Shown: positions 8,844-17,278 of the stretch, in pieces
How positions within the stretch are numbered: the stretch's first letter is position 1
Layout: each line of letters begins with the position of its first letter
Assembly (NCBI GenBank): GCA_028712475.1
Contig: JAQTQB010000007.1
Coordinates: 1 to 64,000, forward strand
Direction of reading: 5' to 3'
Length of the DNA: 64,000 nt
Source: Verrucomicrobiales bacterium
GTDB lineage: Bacteria > Verrucomicrobiota > Verrucomicrobiia > Limisphaerales > UBA11358
Notes under the pieces: generated by a model
Seen by the model: only the letters and a program-made list of their open reading frames with translations
Database searches by the model: none
Told to the model about the DNA's origin: nothing
Made by a program: the position numbers and the translations under genes

Positions 8844-9569
8844 ATGCAACACTTACTCCCGATAAATAATGCTCTGGGGCAGCCGATTGGTTTCCCGCTG
8901 CCCAATTGGAAGCCGCCTGAAACACCCTCGCGCGAGCCGATGGCGGGGCGCTTTTGCCGCGTGGAACCGCTCAATCCAAACCTCCATGCGGCATCCCTGC
9001 ACGATGCCTGCGCGCTGGATGCCGAAGGACGGATGTGGACTTACCTCCCCTACGGTCCGTTCGCCACGCCAGACAGTTATCAGGCGTGGGCCGAGGAGAT
9101 ATGTCGCCGCGGCGATCTTTTATTTTACGCGATTATTGACCGGGCGACAGACCGGGCGGTCGGTGTCGCCAGCTATCTGCGGATTGATCCGGCGAATGGC
9201 TCGATTGAGGTGGGACACATTGCCTACTCGCCCCTGCTCCAACGCACGCCGGCGGCGACAGAGGCGATGTTTCTCATGATGGAGCGGGCCTTCACGCTCG
9301 GCTACCGCCGGTATGAATGGAAATGCGACGCGCTCAACGGCCCGTCCTGCGCCGCCGCCCGGCGTTTGGGTTTTTCGTTCGAGGGCGTTTTTCGCCAGGC
9401 TGCCATTTACAGAGGACGCAATCGCGACACGGCCTGGTTCTCGGTGATTGACCGGGAATGGCCCGCGTTGAGGGACGCCTTCCAACGCTGGCTTCACCCA
9501 ACGAATTTCGACGAACACGGAAAACAACGCGCACGCCTGTCGGCCATGACCACCAGCAATCTGTCATAA
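8844..9569 (+). CDS. GNAT family N-acetyltransferase (RimJ/RimL-like)
   Basis: This 241-residue protein has the fold order of RimJ-type acetyltransferases: an N-terminal strand with EPLNP, a substrate lobe with WTYLPYGPF, the strand VGVASYLRIDPANGSIEVGH, a helix with AMFLMMERAF, and the C-terminal RRLGFSFEGVFRQAAIYRGRNRDTAWFSV, typical of this branch. It would transfer acetyl from acetyl-CoA to a protein N-terminus or a small amine. It follows the beta-helix remnant by 11 bases, so it may be co-transcribed with the sugar locus although the link in function is not clear. Confidence 0.85.
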   Translation: MQHLLPINNALGQPIGFPLPNWKPPETPSREPMAGRFCRVEPLNPNLHAASLHDACALDAEGRMWTYLPYGPFATPDSYQAWAEEICRRGDLLFYAIIDRATDRAVGVASYLRIDPANGSIEVGHIAYSPLLQRTPAATEAMFLMMERAFTLGYRRYEWKCDALNGPSCAAARRLGFSFEGVFRQAAIYRGRNRDTAWFSVIDREWPALRDAFQRWLHPTNFDEHGKQRARLSAMTTSNLS

Positions 9570-9594
9570 AAAATCCGCCGGTGCCCATGAACCT

Positions 9595-10701
9595 ATGAAA
9601 CACATTTTACTCGTCACACTTCTGCTCTCGCTGCCGGCCTTTGCCAAGCCGGTCATTTCGCCCGAGGTTCAGGCCGATGGGCACGTTACCTTTCGCCTGT
9701 CAGCACCCCATGCCACGAATGTCCAACTGCATTGCGAAGGCATCACAAATTCAGCCATGCAAAAAGACGCGCAGGGCGTGTGGACGTTCGCCTCGGAACC
9801 GCTGGCGCCGGACATTTACGGCTATTCCTTCAGCCTGGACGGCCTGCGCCTGATTGACCCGGCCAACCCGCTCCTGAAATACAACCTGTTAAACACTGAA
9901 AGCCTGGTCCATGTGCCCGGTCCGAAATCGCTGCCGTGGGAAATCAACGACGTGCCGCGCGGACAATTGCATCACCACTTCTATAAATCCACCGTGGCTG
10001 AAGACGAGCGTGATTTCATCGTCTATACGCCGCCGGGGTATGACCCGTCGGCGCGGAAGCGATACCCGGTGCTGTATTTGTTGCATGGTTACAGCGATGA
10101 CGCGTCCGCATGGTCCGCCGTCGGTCGTGCCAACGTCATTCTCGACAACCTCATCGCGCGCGGCCAGGCGAAGCCCATGATCGTCGTCATGCCGCTGGGT
10201 TACGGCACCATGGACATCGTCAAACCCGGGTCGGGGGGGATGCGCAGAAAAGACCTCTGGCAACGCAGCCTGACCAAATTTACCGATGCGTTGCTCGGCG
10301 AGGTGATGCCCCAGGTTGAAAAGGGTTACCGGGTTTCAAAGGATCGCCAGGCCCACGCCATCGCCGGTCTTTCCATGGGCGGGGCGGAATCGTTGGTGGC
10401 GGGGTTGAACCATCTTGACCGGTTCGCGTGGATTGGCGCCTTCAGTTCCGGCGGGGTGAGCACAAATTACGCGGTGCAGTTTCCGGCGCTGAACGCCAAG
10501 GCCAATGACCAGTTGCGTTTGCTATGGATCGGATGCGGCCAGGAAGACGGACTCATCAAAGGCAACAGACAATTTTGCAACTGGCTCGCATCCCAAAACG
10601 TCCGCTACACTTGGGTGGAATCCCCCGGCGCACACAACTTCCGGGTCTGGCGGCGTTATCTTGCTGAATTTGCCCCGCTGCTTTTTCAGGAAAAAAAGTA
10701 G
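9595..10701 (+). CDS. Secreted esterase with N-terminal E-set domain (feruloyl/acetyl esterase-like)
   Basis: Residues 1-17 are a signal peptide ending LPAFAK. Residues 20-110 form an early-set (CBM48-like) beta-sandwich (VTFRLSAPHATNVQL, then GVWTF and YGYSFSLDGL). The rest is an alpha/beta hydrolase of the Esterase D/enterochelin esterase family, with the nucleophile Ser260 in AGLSMGG, the oxyanion segment YLLHGYSDD and the catalytic His347 in SPGAHNF. Total length is 368. Relatives include the XynZ-type feruloyl esterases that remove acyl groups from hemicellulose, so it fits the upstream glycan-degrading genes. The spacing from the acetyltransferase gene is 25 bases. Confidence 0.85.
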   Translation: MKHILLVTLLLSLPAFAKPVISPEVQADGHVTFRLSAPHATNVQLHCEGITNSAMQKDAQGVWTFASEPLAPDIYGYSFSLDGLRLIDPANPLLKYNLLNTESLVHVPGPKSLPWEINDVPRGQLHHHFYKSTVAEDERDFIVYTPPGYDPSARKRYPVLYLLHGYSDDASAWSAVGRANVILDNLIARGQAKPMIVVMPLGYGTMDIVKPGSGGMRRKDLWQRSLTKFTDALLGEVMPQVEKGYRVSKDRQAHAIAGLSMGGAESLVAGLNHLDRFAWIGAFSSGGVSTNYAVQFPALNAKANDQLRLLWIGCGQEDGLIKGNRQFCNWLASQNVRYTWVESPGAHNFRVWRRYLAEFAPLLFQEKK

Positions 10702-11051
10702 GATCCAACCTCACCGGCAATGCCTCTATCAATAGTGGCTTCCATATCCAGGCAAAACAGCCGCAGCAACAGACGGAATTTCCGCGCCGAAATGCGCGAC
10801 CGGCGAAAATAACAGCCTGGCCCCGCCATCGTTGCTAGGACTGCGTGGCCATCCCCGCCGAGACGCGGAAAATTTTTGAACGCGTCAGCCGCCGCGTAGC
10901 GCAACTGGAAAACCAGCTTCGCCGGCTTCTTGATTGTGCTGGAAGAATTTTGCCGGTGGGGCGAGCGTCCCCGCGAGCCGCGAACGGTTTGAGGCAAAGC
11001 CCGGCCCGACGGCTCATCAGGCGCGTCGCCCCATCAACTACAGGCGAAAAT
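10702..11051. other. Intergenic region between convergent genes, carries a 97-bp repeat
   Basis: This 350-base gap lies between the esterase and larE, whose 3' ends face each other. It contains the 97-bp dispersed repeat at 10738-10834. I see no gene or clear terminator. Confidence 0.6.
10738..10834 (+). repeat. 97-bp dispersed repeat, copy 1
   Basis: The sequence from GCTTCCATATCCAGG to GCCATCGTTG recurs at 18982-19078 in the same orientation, with the same length and about nine mismatches (about 91 percent identity). Both copies share the block GCGCGACCGGCGAAAATAAC. It is outside genes in both places and has no coding signs. Confidence 0.85.
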
Positions 11052-11879
11052 CTATTTTTTGCCCAGGACTTCGTTCGTGCTGCCGCGCCGGTAGCCCTGC
11101 AAATCCAGCGTGACGTGCGCGTAGCCGATTTGTTTTAGCGCTCCGGCAATATTGTCCGCCATGCCTTCGGCCAGGAATTTCTGCAACTCCGCCGGTCCGA
11201 CTTCAATGCGCGCGAGATTTTGCTTTTGCATTTCATGGTGCCGCACGCGCACGTCATGGAAGTCGAGATCGCGCAGCGCGTATTCAGCCAGCTCAATCAT
11301 CCGCAGTTTTTCCGGCGTCACGGTTTCACCGTAGGGCACGCGCGAACTCAGGCACGCCATCTGCGGCTTGTCCGCCGTCGGCAGGCCGATCTGCGCGGAC
11401 AGCTCGCGGATTTCCGCCTTGGTCAAGCCGGCTTCCTTGAGCGGCGCCCGCACCTGAAACTCCGCCGCCGCCTGCGCACCGGGGCGGAAATCGCCCGCGT
11501 CGCTCGCGTTTTCGCCATAGGCGATCACCGTGAAATTTTCCGCGCGGGCCAGCGGCGTCAGTTCCTCGAACAGCTCGTGCTTGCAGAAATAGCAGCGGTT
11601 CGCCGGATTCGCCGTGTAATTTTCATTGGCGAATTCCCGGGTCTGGAGGACGCGGACGGGAAAGGCGAACTTCGCCGCGATGTCGAGAGCCTCCGCGAGT
11701 TCGCGCCGTGGTAAACTCGGCGAATCGGCAATGGCCGCCAGTGTCCGGGCGCCCAGCACCGCGTGCGCGACGTGCGCGAGAAACACCGAGTCCACGCCGC
11801 CGGAATACGCGACGAGACAGGAGCCGTAGCTTTTCAGCAAGGCCCGCAATTTCTCCAGTTTGTCAGTCGCTTCGCTCAT
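11052..11879 (-). CDS. larE: ATP-dependent sacrificial sulfur transferase LarE
   Basis: LarE converts the dicarboxylated pyridinium intermediate to the dithiocarboxylate form of the nickel-pincer nucleotide, giving up its own cysteine sulfur. The 275-residue protein has the PP-loop SGGVDS at residues 26-31 for ATP binding, a RCYFCK motif at 95-100, and KPQMACLSSR with Cys at position 176, the same number as the sacrificial Cys of the Lactobacillus plantarum enzyme. Its ATG overlaps the larC stop by four bases, so larB, larC and larE form one translationally coupled operon. No LarA-type racemase gene lies in this window. Confidence 0.95.
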   Translation of the reverse strand: MSEATDKLEKLRALLKSYGSCLVAYSGGVDSVFLAHVAHAVLGARTLAAIADSPSLPRRELAEALDIAAKFAFPVRVLQTREFANENYTANPANRCYFCKHELFEELTPLARAENFTVIAYGENASDAGDFRPGAQAAAEFQVRAPLKEAGLTKAEIRELSAQIGLPTADKPQMACLSSRVPYGETVTPEKLRMIELAEYALRDLDFHDVRVRHHEMQKQNLARIEVGPAELQKFLAEGMADNIAGALKQIGYAHVTLDLQGYRRGSTNEVLGKK

Positions 11880-13213
11880 CGCTTCAGTTGTTTCGCACTT
11901 TTCTCCACGGCCTCGTAAATCTGCTTCACCGGCATTTTGGCTTTGGCCGCCAGTTTCCTGGCCGCTTCAAACTCCGGCGCAGCTTGAACCACCTTACCAC
12001 CAAGCCGGCCAAGTTTCACCATGACATTTCCCAACGGCGTTTTCACTTCGGCGAACTCGCGTTGCAGCTTGCGGCGCTCGGCTGTCGTCTTGCGCACGCC
12101 GAACGCCGTCGTTTCGCGCAGCATCAATTCACTGAACTTGTCCGCGTCCGTTTCCGCGCACAAAACCGTCAGCAGCACTCCGGGCCGGTTCTTCTTCATC
12201 TGGATCGGCGTGTGAAAAACATCCAGCGCGCCGGCGGCCAGGGCCGTTTCGACAAAGTTGCCGAGGATTTCGCCGGTGCAATCGTCGAGGTTGGTTTCCA
12301 GCACGGCGACGCGGTCGGTTTCCCAATCCAGGCCGGTTGAGGGTTGAGAGTTGAGGGTTGATTGCTTGCGTGTGGAACCGACTTTGCTTTGCGATCCAAG
12401 CACTGCGCGCAAAACATTGGGTCGCGTTTTGTTGTCGCGCACGCCGAGGCCGAAGCCGATTTTTCCGGCGACCAGATTTTCCATCGCGCCGAAGCTCTCG
12501 ACAAATTCAGCCAGCAGCGCCGCGCCGGTGGGCGTGACGAGTTCGTGCGGCTCGTCGCATTGCGTGATGCCGATGCCGCGCGCGCCGAGAATCGCCAGCG
12601 TGGCCGGCACGGGAACGGGAAACCGCCCGTGCGCGCAGCGAACCCAGCCGGTGCCTTCGACCACCGGCGAGGCGAAGACGCGCGGTTTGCCGAGCAGTTC
12701 CAACGCGATGGCCGCGCCGACGATGTCCACGATGGAATCCACCGCGCCGACTTCATGGAAGTGGACTTCCGCCGGCGGCAGGCCGTGGATCTTCCCCTCG
12801 GCTTCGGCAATGCGCTGGAAAACCGAGACGGACTTTTTTTTCACCCACGCCGACAGTTTGCTGCGCGAAATGAGCTGTTTGATGTCGGAAAAATTCCGCT
12901 GGTCTTGGTGATCGTGATCCTCATGCGCATGGTGGTGATGAGGCTCATGCTGGTGTTCGTGCGCATGATCGCCGTGCTCCTGGGCGCAATCATGCGTATG
13001 TTCGTGGTCATGCTCATGCGCGAGGTGAACGTCAAACTTCACCCCGGCGATGGCGGATTTCCGGCCGCGCGCAATGTGCAGGTGATAGCCGCCGAGCTTG
13101 AGTTTTTTCAGCTCCCGTTCAAGTTTGGCGGCATCCACGCCGAGGTCGAGCAGCGCGCCGATAAACATGTCGCCAGCGATGCCGCTGAAAATGTCGAGGT
13201 AAAGCATTTTCAT
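11876..13213 (-). CDS. larC: Nickel-pincer cofactor cyclometallase LarC
   Basis: LarC inserts nickel into the organic pincer ligand in a CTP-dependent reaction. The N-terminus YLDIFSGIAGDMFIGALLDLG is the hallmark of this family (DUF111). A His/Asp/Glu-rich stretch follows at about residues 68-107 (repeated HEHDH-type words), a probable nickel-binding loop. FHEVGAVDSIVDIVG and GTGWV follow as expected. At 445 residues it is slightly longer than usual. Part of the excess is a segment reading STLNSQPST, coded by a 7-bp repeat tract at 12335-12362. It overlaps larB and larE by four bases each. In some bacteria LarC is split by a frameshift; here it is one frame. Confidence 0.95.
   Translation of the reverse strand: MKMLYLDIFSGIAGDMFIGALLDLGVDAAKLERELKKLKLGGYHLHIARGRKSAIAGVKFDVHLAHEHDHEHTHDCAQEHGDHAHEHQHEPHHHHAHEDHDHQDQRNFSDIKQLISRSKLSAWVKKKSVSVFQRIAEAEGKIHGLPPAEVHFHEVGAVDSIVDIVGAAIALELLGKPRVFASPVVEGTGWVRCAHGRFPVPVPATLAILGARGIGITQCDEPHELVTPTGAALLAEFVESFGAMENLVAGKIGFGLGVRDNKTRPNVLRAVLGSQSKVGSTRKQSTLNSQPSTGLDWETDRVAVLETNLDDCTGEILGNFVETALAAGALDVFHTPIQMKKNRPGVLLTVLCAETDADKFSELMLRETTAFGVRKTTAERRKLQREFAEVKTPLGNVMVKLGRLGGKVVQAAPEFEAARKLAAKAKMPVKQIYEAVEKSAKQLKR
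12335..12362. repeat. 7-bp tandem repeat tract inside larC
   Basis: Four units of the word GGTTGAG/AGTTGAG follow each other inside the coding frame of larC. They encode a low-complexity STLNSQPST stretch in a linker. The same word makes up a tract inside the methyltransferase gene at 19946-19979. Confidence 0.85.
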
Positions 13214-13968
13214 GATTGAGAAACCAGGGCGTTGATCTGGCTTGCGGCGTAGCCCGCGCCGAAGCCGTTGTCAATGTTCACCACCGTCACGCCGCTGGCG
13301 CAACTATTCAGCATGGCCAGCAGCGCGGCGATGCCGCCGAAGCTCGCGCCGTAACCGACGCTTGTCGGCACGGCGATCACCGGTTTGGCGACCAGTCCGG
13401 CCAGCACGCCCGGCAGCGCGCCTTCCATGCCGGCCACGGCGACGATGACGTTCGCTTTTTGGAGCGTCTCCATCCGCGCCAGCATCCGGTGCAGCCCGGC
13501 CACGCCAACGTCGTGAATGCGTTCGACGCAATTCCCCATGATTTCGGCGGTGATGGCCGCTTCCTCGGCCACCGGCAGATCGCTCGTGCCCGCGCAGACG
13601 ACAGCAATGAATCCGGCGCGCTTCGGCAATGGATTTTTCCCGATGGTCACGCAGCGGGCGACGGGATGATGGACGGCCGGCTTGAATTTTTTCCGCAGCG
13701 CGCGGGCGTGCGCGGCGGTGATGCGCGTGGCCAGCACCGGCTGGCCGTGCTCCAACAGCTTGGCGGCGATTTTGACGACCTGATCCGGGGTTTTGCCGGC
13801 GCCGAAGATCACCTCGGGGAAATTTTTCCGCAGCGCCCGGTGCATGTCCACCTGGGCAAAACCAAGATCGGCGACGGGTGCGGCCTGAAAGGCGCGCAAA
13901 ACTTTTTCACGGGAAATCTTTCCCGCGCGGAATTCCTCCAGCAGACGGGCGGCTTCGGTCGTTGACAT
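13210..13968 (-). CDS. larB: LarB, nicotinate adenine dinucleotide carboxylase/hydrolase
   Basis: LarB carboxylates nicotinic acid adenine dinucleotide and cleaves it to pyridinium dicarboxylic acid mononucleotide, the first step of nickel-pincer synthesis. The 252-residue protein starts MSTTEAARLLEEFRAG, which matches the usual LarB N-terminus. A longer start at 13986 or 14055 is possible but adds an unconserved leader. The C-terminal half is related to PurE: AGTSDLPVAEEAAITAE, GMEGALPGVLAGLV, and PTSVGYGASFGGIAALL near the end, which build the nucleotide site. It is the first gene of the larBCE operon, with its stop overlapping the larC start (ATGA). Confidence 0.93.
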   Translation of the reverse strand: MSTTEAARLLEEFRAGKISREKVLRAFQAAPVADLGFAQVDMHRALRKNFPEVIFGAGKTPDQVVKIAAKLLEHGQPVLATRITAAHARALRKKFKPAVHHPVARCVTIGKNPLPKRAGFIAVVCAGTSDLPVAEEAAITAEIMGNCVERIHDVGVAGLHRMLARMETLQKANVIVAVAGMEGALPGVLAGLVAKPVIAVPTSVGYGASFGGIAALLAMLNSCASGVTVVNIDNGFGAGYAASQINALVSQS

Positions 13969-14046
13969 CGCCGAAAAATGCCCCATGTAACGAGGGCTGT
14001 CACGCGGGAATTCCGACCGCCCCCGGCTTGTGTCCAATTGCACTGA

Positions 14047-14090
14047 TAAAACCAAAACACCGCCACCGAATTCTCATCCAGTGACGGCGC
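14047..14090 (-). terminator. Intrinsic terminator downstream of peroxiredoxin gene
   Basis: On the minus strand the arms GCGCCGTCAC and GTGGCGGTG pair around a short loop and are followed by TTTTGGTTTT. It lies 19 bases after the peroxiredoxin stop and before larB, so it separates the two transcripts. Confidence 0.65.
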
Positions 14091-14109
14091 TTTAAGATTA
14101 CAACGCGAT

Positions 14110-14583
14110 TTACTTCAACTTCGCCAGCACGGCCTTGACGGCTTCGAAGTTCGGCAAATCCTTGGGCGTGGACGTCTGTTCGCTGTATTGAATCACGCCG
14201 GCTTTATCAATCACGAACGCCGCGCGCGCCGCGGTGTCGCCAACGCCGGCGAGCATCGGAAACACCACGTCGTATTGCTTGATGACCACCTTGTTGAGAT
14301 CGCTGGCAAGCTTGACCTGGATGTTGTTCGTCTTGGCCCATGCTTCCTGTGTGAACGGGCTGTCCACGCTGACGGCGATGAAGTCAGCGCCCGGAAATGC
14401 CTTGAGGCCGTTGGTCACGTCACACAACTCCGCCGTGCAAACGCTCGTGTAGGCGAGCGGGAAAAACAGCAGAACGGTGTTGGTCTTGCCGAAGTTGTCG
14501 CTCAACTTCACATCCACGAGGCCGGTCGCGGTCTTGGATTTGAGCGTGAAGTCAGGGGCTTTGGAACCGATGGGAAGGGGCAT
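14110..14583 (-). CDS. Peroxiredoxin (AhpC/TSA family, redoxin domain)
   Basis: This 157-residue cytoplasmic enzyme reduces hydroperoxides. The thioredoxin fold starts with the GSKAPDFTL segment. The peroxidatic Cys is expected at residue 49 in FFPLAYTSVCTAELC, with a second Cys at 54, which could resolve it as an atypical 2-Cys enzyme. FIAVSVDSPFTQEAWA is the conserved second motif. A C-terminal resolving Cys is absent. An intrinsic terminator follows. It has no close partner gene; a second peroxiredoxin of the Bcp type lies at 16569. Confidence 0.9.
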   Translation of the reverse strand: MPLPIGSKAPDFTLKSKTATGLVDVKLSDNFGKTNTVLLFFPLAYTSVCTAELCDVTNGLKAFPGADFIAVSVDSPFTQEAWAKTNNIQVKLASDLNKVVIKQYDVVFPMLAGVGDTAARAAFVIDKAGVIQYSEQTSTPKDLPNFEAVKAVLAKLK

Positions 14584-14778
14584 AATTATTATTTGGTTTC
14601 GAGTTATGTTGTTAAATCTACTGCCGGGAATTTTGGGAGTTCAGCGCGTGCGTGTCAATTTGTTTAGCCGGCTGGCTTTGTCCTGATTCGAATGGCGGCT
14701 GTGCGCGCAGCGCCAGCCGCAGAAACGTTCAAACTGCTGCGGCTGGTCTGCGACACAGCCACGCCCCAAAAAATGTCA

Positions 14779-14802
14779 GAGCCTCCTCACGTCGGTTCTT
14801 AC
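14779..14802. repeat. Single arm of the GTAGCAGCCGAGG palindromic family
   Basis: GAGCCTCCTCACGTCGG and the following TTCTTAC match the right arm of the inverted repeat at 16483-16563. It sits just beyond the 3' end of the pyrophosphatase gene. Confidence 0.6.
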
Positions 14803-14811
14803 GTTTTACGA

Positions 14812-16470
14812 TCAGCCGCCGCTCTTCATCCACTGCAAACAATGCGTAAGATAGGGCAGCAGTTGTTTCTTGCGCGAGACCACGTCGCGCAATTCAAACA
14901 CGCCAGGCTGCGGCTCGGGATAATCAATGCGGTCAACGAACCGCTTTTCCCCGGCGACGAGCATGAGTGATTGCTGGCTGGTCACGTCCGTCACCATGAG
15001 CGCGGAGAAGATGTAATTCCGTTTGCGTCGGTAATCCTCCAGCGCCGCGAGCAGTTCGTCCTGGCGCTTCCAGAACTGGTCGAACCCGACCTCCTCAATC
15101 TGCGCCACGCTGAAGGTGTGGCCGTTTTCGCGGTATTCCTTGGCGTCGGTCGTGATGGCCTGCGGCGCGGGCTTGAGCGTCAGCAGCGAGCCGGACGCAA
15201 AGAGTTTCTCCGTGAATTCACGAGCATTGACGCCGGCGATCTTTTCCAGGCGCGGGAGAATTTCCACATCACGCGCGGTGGTCGTGGGCGAGGTGAGATT
15301 CAAGGTGTCGGAAACCAGGCCGGCCAGCAGCAGACCGGCTATGGCTTTTGGCAGTTCCACGCCGTGCCGGAAAAAACAGTCCGCAACAATCGTGCTGGTC
15401 GAGCCGACAGGCTCGTTGCGGAATAAAATCGGCTGCGGCGTCGTCAGCGCGCCGAGGCGGTGATGGTCAATGATCTCAATGATCTCCACTTCGTCCGCGC
15501 CCTGCACTGCCTGCGAGATTTCGTTGTGATCCACAAGAATCAACTTGCGCTCGACCGGCTTGAGAAAGTCGGCCTTGGACAAAATGCCGACCGTTCGGCC
15601 TTCCGCATCCGTGACGGGAAACGCGGCGTAGCCCGATGCTCCCGCCTCGGCCCGGACGGCGCTCAACGGCGCGTCTTCGCGGAAGGAGAGAAATTCCTCG
15701 TTGATCATGTGGCGGATGGCGACGGCCGAGCGGCACAGCGACGCCGTGGTCAACGTGTCGTGCGGCGAAGTGATGATGCTCACGCGATTTTGTCTGGCGA
15801 CCTCAATAATCTGCGGCTCGATGGGTTCCTCGCCCGTCACGATCAAAACGCGCACGCCTTTGCCAACCGCGACTTCCTGGACATTTGTGCGGTCGCCGAT
15901 GACCACCGCCAGTTTGTCGAGTGGGAAAAGCTCCATCCGTTGCGTAAAAGTTTCAATCCGCATTGCGCTGATCATCAGGATCAATTCCTCCTCGCGCCGG
16001 GCTTCATGGCCGACAACCAGCCGCCCGCCGAGCGTCTTCGCCAGAGTGTCCAGCGACGACAGCACGCGCCGCGAATCAATGATCCGGTTCGCCGCCGGGA
16101 AAAGGAACTTGCTCAACTTGAACAGCGAGAGCAGCCCGCGACAGCGCCGGTCCGCGTCCAGCACCGGCAGCACTCGGATGTCGTGTTCATCCATCAGACC
16201 CAGCGCCTCGGCGGCGGTCGCGTCCGGCGTCACGCTCAAAACTTCCGCCTGCATCACGTCGCGAACCTTGGGCGAAACGTCGGCGATGAACCGCGGCGAG
16301 GGCACGCCGAAAGTCTCCAGCACAAAATCAATGCGGTCGTTCGTGTCGCCGCAGCGCGCGGCCACGGCTTCGGGCATGCCCGTGCGCCGCTTGAATTCCG
16401 CGTAGCCGATGGCCGAGCAGATCGCGTCCGTGTCCGGGTTGCGGTGGCCGATGACAAAAATTTCGCTCAT
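14812..16470 (-). CDS. ppaC: Manganese-dependent inorganic pyrophosphatase (family II) with CBS-DRTGG insert
   Basis: This DHH-family enzyme hydrolyses pyrophosphate in the cytoplasm. The N-terminus GHRNPDTDAIC carries metal ligands His9, Asp13 and Asp15. LVDHNEISQ and IIDHHRLGAL give the second acid and the DHH motif. Between residues 70 and 300 there is an insert with two CBS domains (VMQAEVLSVTPDATAAEAL; FREDAPLSAVRAEAG) around a DRTGG domain. In regulated family II enzymes these bind adenine nucleotides and control activity. The length of 552 residues fits that subclass. C-terminal DHHA2 begins around residue 420. It stands alone, with a repeat at each end. Confidence 0.9.
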   Translation of the reverse strand: MSEIFVIGHRNPDTDAICSAIGYAEFKRRTGMPEAVAARCGDTNDRIDFVLETFGVPSPRFIADVSPKVRDVMQAEVLSVTPDATAAEALGLMDEHDIRVLPVLDADRRCRGLLSLFKLSKFLFPAANRIIDSRRVLSSLDTLAKTLGGRLVVGHEARREEELILMISAMRIETFTQRMELFPLDKLAVVIGDRTNVQEVAVGKGVRVLIVTGEEPIEPQIIEVARQNRVSIITSPHDTLTTASLCRSAVAIRHMINEEFLSFREDAPLSAVRAEAGASGYAAFPVTDAEGRTVGILSKADFLKPVERKLILVDHNEISQAVQGADEVEIIEIIDHHRLGALTTPQPILFRNEPVGSTSTIVADCFFRHGVELPKAIAGLLLAGLVSDTLNLTSPTTTARDVEILPRLEKIAGVNAREFTEKLFASGSLLTLKPAPQAITTDAKEYRENGHTFSVAQIEEVGFDQFWKRQDELLAALEDYRRKRNYIFSALMVTDVTSQQSLMLVAGEKRFVDRIDYPEPQPGVFELRDVVSRKKQLLPYLTHCLQWMKSGG

Positions 16471-16482
16471 AAATTAAACTTC

Positions 16483-16563
16483 GTAGGCGACGAGGTAACG
16501 GGGCTCAAACCTTTTGGCAAGATTCGTTCAAATTAAAATGAGCCTCCTCACTTCGGCTGCTAC
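16483..16563. repeat. Inverted repeat, GTAGCAGCCGAGG family, intergenic
   Basis: The left arm GTAGGCGACGAGGTAACG-GGGCTCA and the right arm TGAGCCTCCTCACTTCGG-CTGCTAC are near complements separated by about 30 bases. It lies between the pyrophosphatase and bcp genes, both on the minus strand, and could act as a transcription attenuator. Related arms occur at 14779, 29886 and, in frame, inside lpxB at 56022. Confidence 0.75.
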
Positions 16564-16568
16564 ATTTT

Positions 16569-17042
16569 TCACAGCACCGCCAGCACTTCCGCCGCATGTT
16601 CCTCCGGCTTCACTTCCGGCCAGATTTTTTTGATCCGTCCGTCCGGCCCGATGAGAAACGTCACGCGGAACACGCCCAGATATTTCCGGCCCATGAAGCT
16701 TTTCTCGCCCCAGACGCCGTAAGCCTGGACAATCTGTTTGTCCTCGTCGGCGAGCAGCGTGAACGGCAGCTTGAATTTCGCCACGAACTTGTCGTGCGAC
16801 TTCACCGCGTCGGGGCTGACGCCGAGAACGACCGCGCCCGCCTTTTTGAAACCGGCGAAATGATCGCGGAAAGCGCACGCTTCCTTAGTGCAGCCGGGTG
16901 TGTCGTCCTTGGGATAAAAATAAAGGATGACGTTCTGACCCTTGAAATCCGCGAGTGAAATTTTCCCGCCGCCGTTCGTCGCCACCGTGAACGCCGGCGC
17001 GACATCGCCCTCCTTCAATTTCAGTTCAATCGCTTTTGCCAT
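16569..17042 (-). CDS. bcp: Thioredoxin-dependent thiol peroxidase Bcp
   Basis: This 157-residue peroxiredoxin Q/Bcp enzyme reduces organic hydroperoxides using thioredoxin. The motif YPKDDTPGCTKEACAFRD has peroxidatic Cys51 and resolving Cys56 five residues later, the spacing of E. coli Bcp. VVLGVSPDAVKSHDKF and YGVWGEKSFMGRKYLGVFRVTFLI are the other family blocks. The start gives the common MAKAIELKLKEGD leader. It is not obviously in an operon; repeats flank it on both sides. Confidence 0.93.
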   Translation of the reverse strand: MAKAIELKLKEGDVAPAFTVATNGGGKISLADFKGQNVILYFYPKDDTPGCTKEACAFRDHFAGFKKAGAVVLGVSPDAVKSHDKFVAKFKLPFTLLADEDKQIVQAYGVWGEKSFMGRKYLGVFRVTFLIGPDGRIKKIWPEVKPEEHAAEVLAVL

Positions 17043-17044
17043 AA

Positions 17045-17278
17045 GTTTTCAACCACAGATAAACACGGATGCACACGGATGAAAATCAATTATTGAGAAT
17101 CGTAAAGTTGAGTGGCACTCATTTGGCGCAAAGGAGCGCGGCGTTTACGTCGCTTCAACACACGCATTGAAAGCTGGCCGGACAGTTCCCGCATCGCTCA
17201 ATTATCGGGCGTTGAAGCGGGCTGAAGCCCGCGCTCCGTCTGCAAATTCGTGTTTATTCGTGTTCATTCGTGGTTTTA
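17045..17278. repeat. Intergenic repeat block with complementary ends
   Basis: The block starts with the repeated word CACGGATG (17050-17080) and ends with the complementary word TTCGTG repeated (17249-17275). The ends could pair with each other. The middle carries GCGTTGAAGCGGGCTGAAGC, another hairpin. No gene is seen between bcp and pgsA. Confidence 0.55.

Noticed and set aside
15460-16536. 358-codon plus-strand frame opposite the pyrophosphatase
   Set aside because: Antisense shadow; composition is rich in Arg, His and Gln with no domain.
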